A program made the translations under genes and the position numbers. Of a stretch of 64,000 nucleotides of DNA, positions 63,417-64,000 are shown in pieces (within the stretch, counting starts at the first letter, position 1; each line of letters starts with the position of its first letter). Under the pieces are notes generated by a model. The model saw nothing but the letters and a program-made list of their open reading frames with translations, searched no databases and was not told the DNA's origin. This DNA comes from Pseudooceanicola spongiae. Its GTDB lineage: Bacteria; Pseudomonadota; Alphaproteobacteria; Rhodobacterales; Rhodobacteraceae. The stretch lies in assembly GCF_014899185.1 (NCBI RefSeq), contig NZ_CP045201.1, positions 2,030,501-2,094,500 of the forward strand, given 5' to 3'.

Positions 63417-63848
63417 TTAGTCCAGCAGCACCGGCCCAGCCCCCGCCTTTGCCAGCACGTCGGAGGGATTGCGCAGGGGGCAGACTTTCATCGACAGGCA
63501 TCCGCAGCCGATGCAGCCTTGCAGGTCATCGCGCAGCTGCGTGAGCGCAGTGATGCGTTCCTGCAGCTGATCTTTCCAGCCCGCGGAAAACCGACGCCAT
63601 TCCTGAGCGGTTGGGGCGCGGTCTTCCGGCAGGGACGACAGTGTTTCCTTGATCTCAGCAAGGGAAACGCCCGCCCGCTGCGCAATACGGATGATCGCGA
63701 CAAGGCGGAGCATATCACGAGGATAACGGCGCTGATTGCCCGCGGTGCGGCGCGCCCTCAGCAGCCCCTTCGTCTCGTAGAAGTGCAAGGTCGACACGGC
63801 CACACCAGAGCGCTTGGCCATCTCACCAACCGTCAGTTCGTCTTTCAT
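63417..63848 (-). CDS. soxR: Redox-sensitive activator SoxR
   Basis: 143 residues from the ATG at 63848 (MKDELTVGEMAKRSGVAVSTLH). MerR-family helix-turn-helix head, dimerisation coiled coil, and the [2Fe-2S] cysteine cluster C112-x2-C115-x-C117-x5-C123 (CIGCGCLSMKVC), diagnostic for SoxR. It senses redox-active compounds and activates genes for their efflux or detoxification. A candidate SoxR box lies in its upstream region. Confidence 0.95.
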   Translation of the reverse strand: MKDELTVGEMAKRSGVAVSTLHFYETKGLLRARRTAGNQRRYPRDMLRLVAIIRIAQRAGVSLAEIKETLSSLPEDRAPTAQEWRRFSAGWKDQLQERITALTQLRDDLQGCIGCGCLSMKVCPLRNPSDVLAKAGAGPVLLD

Positions 63849-63863
63849 CTTGGCACCTTGCAA

Positions 63864-63881
63864 CCTCGACATTGCCTAAGG
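63864..63881. promoter_or_regulatory. Candidate SoxR operator
   Basis: CCTCGACATTGCCTAAGG is an 18-bp imperfect palindrome that resembles the E. coli SoxR box (CCTCAAGTTAACTTGAGG) at 11 of 18 positions, inside an outer AACCT / AGGTT pair. It lies 16 bases upstream of the soxR ATG. Probably autoregulatory; a target gene may lie elsewhere. Confidence 0.45.
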
Positions 63882-63920
63882 TTTTTACGGCACTCACCCT
63901 TTCTCACAAGCATATTCGAC

Positions 63921-64000
63921 CTAAAATCGACGCTCAAAATTTCGCATGATCTCAATCATAGCCGAGGTTGTTCTGCGCTCCTGCAACACGTTCATGAAGG
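63921..64000 (-). CDS. 3' end of an unidentified gene (rest outside window)
   Basis: An open frame enters from the right edge and ends with TAG at 63921-63923. The visible C-terminus is FMNVLQERRTTSAMIEIMRNFERRF, basic and helical. It is too short to recognise, and the coding status is not proven. Confidence 0.3.
   Translation of the reverse strand, partial: FMNVLQERRTTSAMIEIMRNFERRF

Noticed and set aside
61249..64000. CRISPR array or phage structural genes in the island end
   Set aside because: No regularly spaced repeats and no head, tail or replication proteins appear in the visible part.

Overview
The window is high-GC DNA from an alphaproteobacterium, most probably a member of the Rhodobacteraceae (roseobacter or Rhodobacter relatives). 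Evidence is the gene families and their order: glyQ next to a DUF6446-type gene, a DUF6280-type gene beside efp, pcm-tolC-PopZ-like order, hflK-hflC-degP, a SAM-II riboswitch ahead of metZ, and DUF1127 and DUF1206 proteins. No species call is made.

Layout. 1-4.4 kb: DUF1206 membrane protein (cut by the window edge), a small anchored protein, glyQ, and a divergent exported trypsin-fold protein that has lost its catalytic triad. 4.4-9.3 kb: a minus-strand nitrogen block with a formate/nitrite-type channel, a PP2C-phosphatase/Ser-Thr-kinase fusion, cyanase, and cysG for siroheme. 9.5-18.3 kb: trkH and a urease operon, ureD-A-(36-aa ORF)-B-(Ala/Pro/Lys-rich ORF)-C-(exported ORF)-(DUF1127 ORF)-E-F-G. 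18.4-21.1 kb: folE2, and metZ behind a SAM-II riboswitch. 21.2-30.9 kb: alpha/beta hydrolase, glutathione transferase, SnoaL-like protein, MarR regulator, ispZ/yciB, EamA permease, ftsY, an AlkB-like di-iron hydroxylase and xseA. 31-44.4 kb: purD, envelope and ferredoxin genes, the degP-hflC-hflK proteostasis block, gor, rpiA, sdaA and an EamA permease. 44.3-53.9 kb: thiN, a conserved protein of unknown function, an enoyl-CoA hydratase, two aminotransferases, a phosphatase/ABC exporter/glycosyltransferase group and ygfZ. 54.3-61.1 kb: efp, DUF6280, cobQ, a PopZ-like polar organiser, tolC, pcm and a GSCFA protein. 61.2-64 kb: tRNA-Cys followed by a tyrosine recombinase, which marks one end of an integrated element, then GNAT and soxR genes and the tail of another gene.

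The themes are ordinary: nitrogen scavenging (urea, cyanate, probably nitrite), methionine, folate and cobamide metabolism, and envelope quality control. No large uncharacterised defence or biosynthetic system is visible. The points most worth a second look are the triad-less protease, the channel-kinase-cyanase operon, the extra ORFs inside the urease operon (one of 36 codons), a mosaic intergenic repeat present four times (three copies between divergent gene starts), two genes whose best ribosome-binding site faces ATC or ACG instead of ATG, and the att region at tRNA-Cys.

The DNA is so GC-rich that long open frames exist opposite most genes. Calls were made from recognisable protein features, start context and operon geometry.
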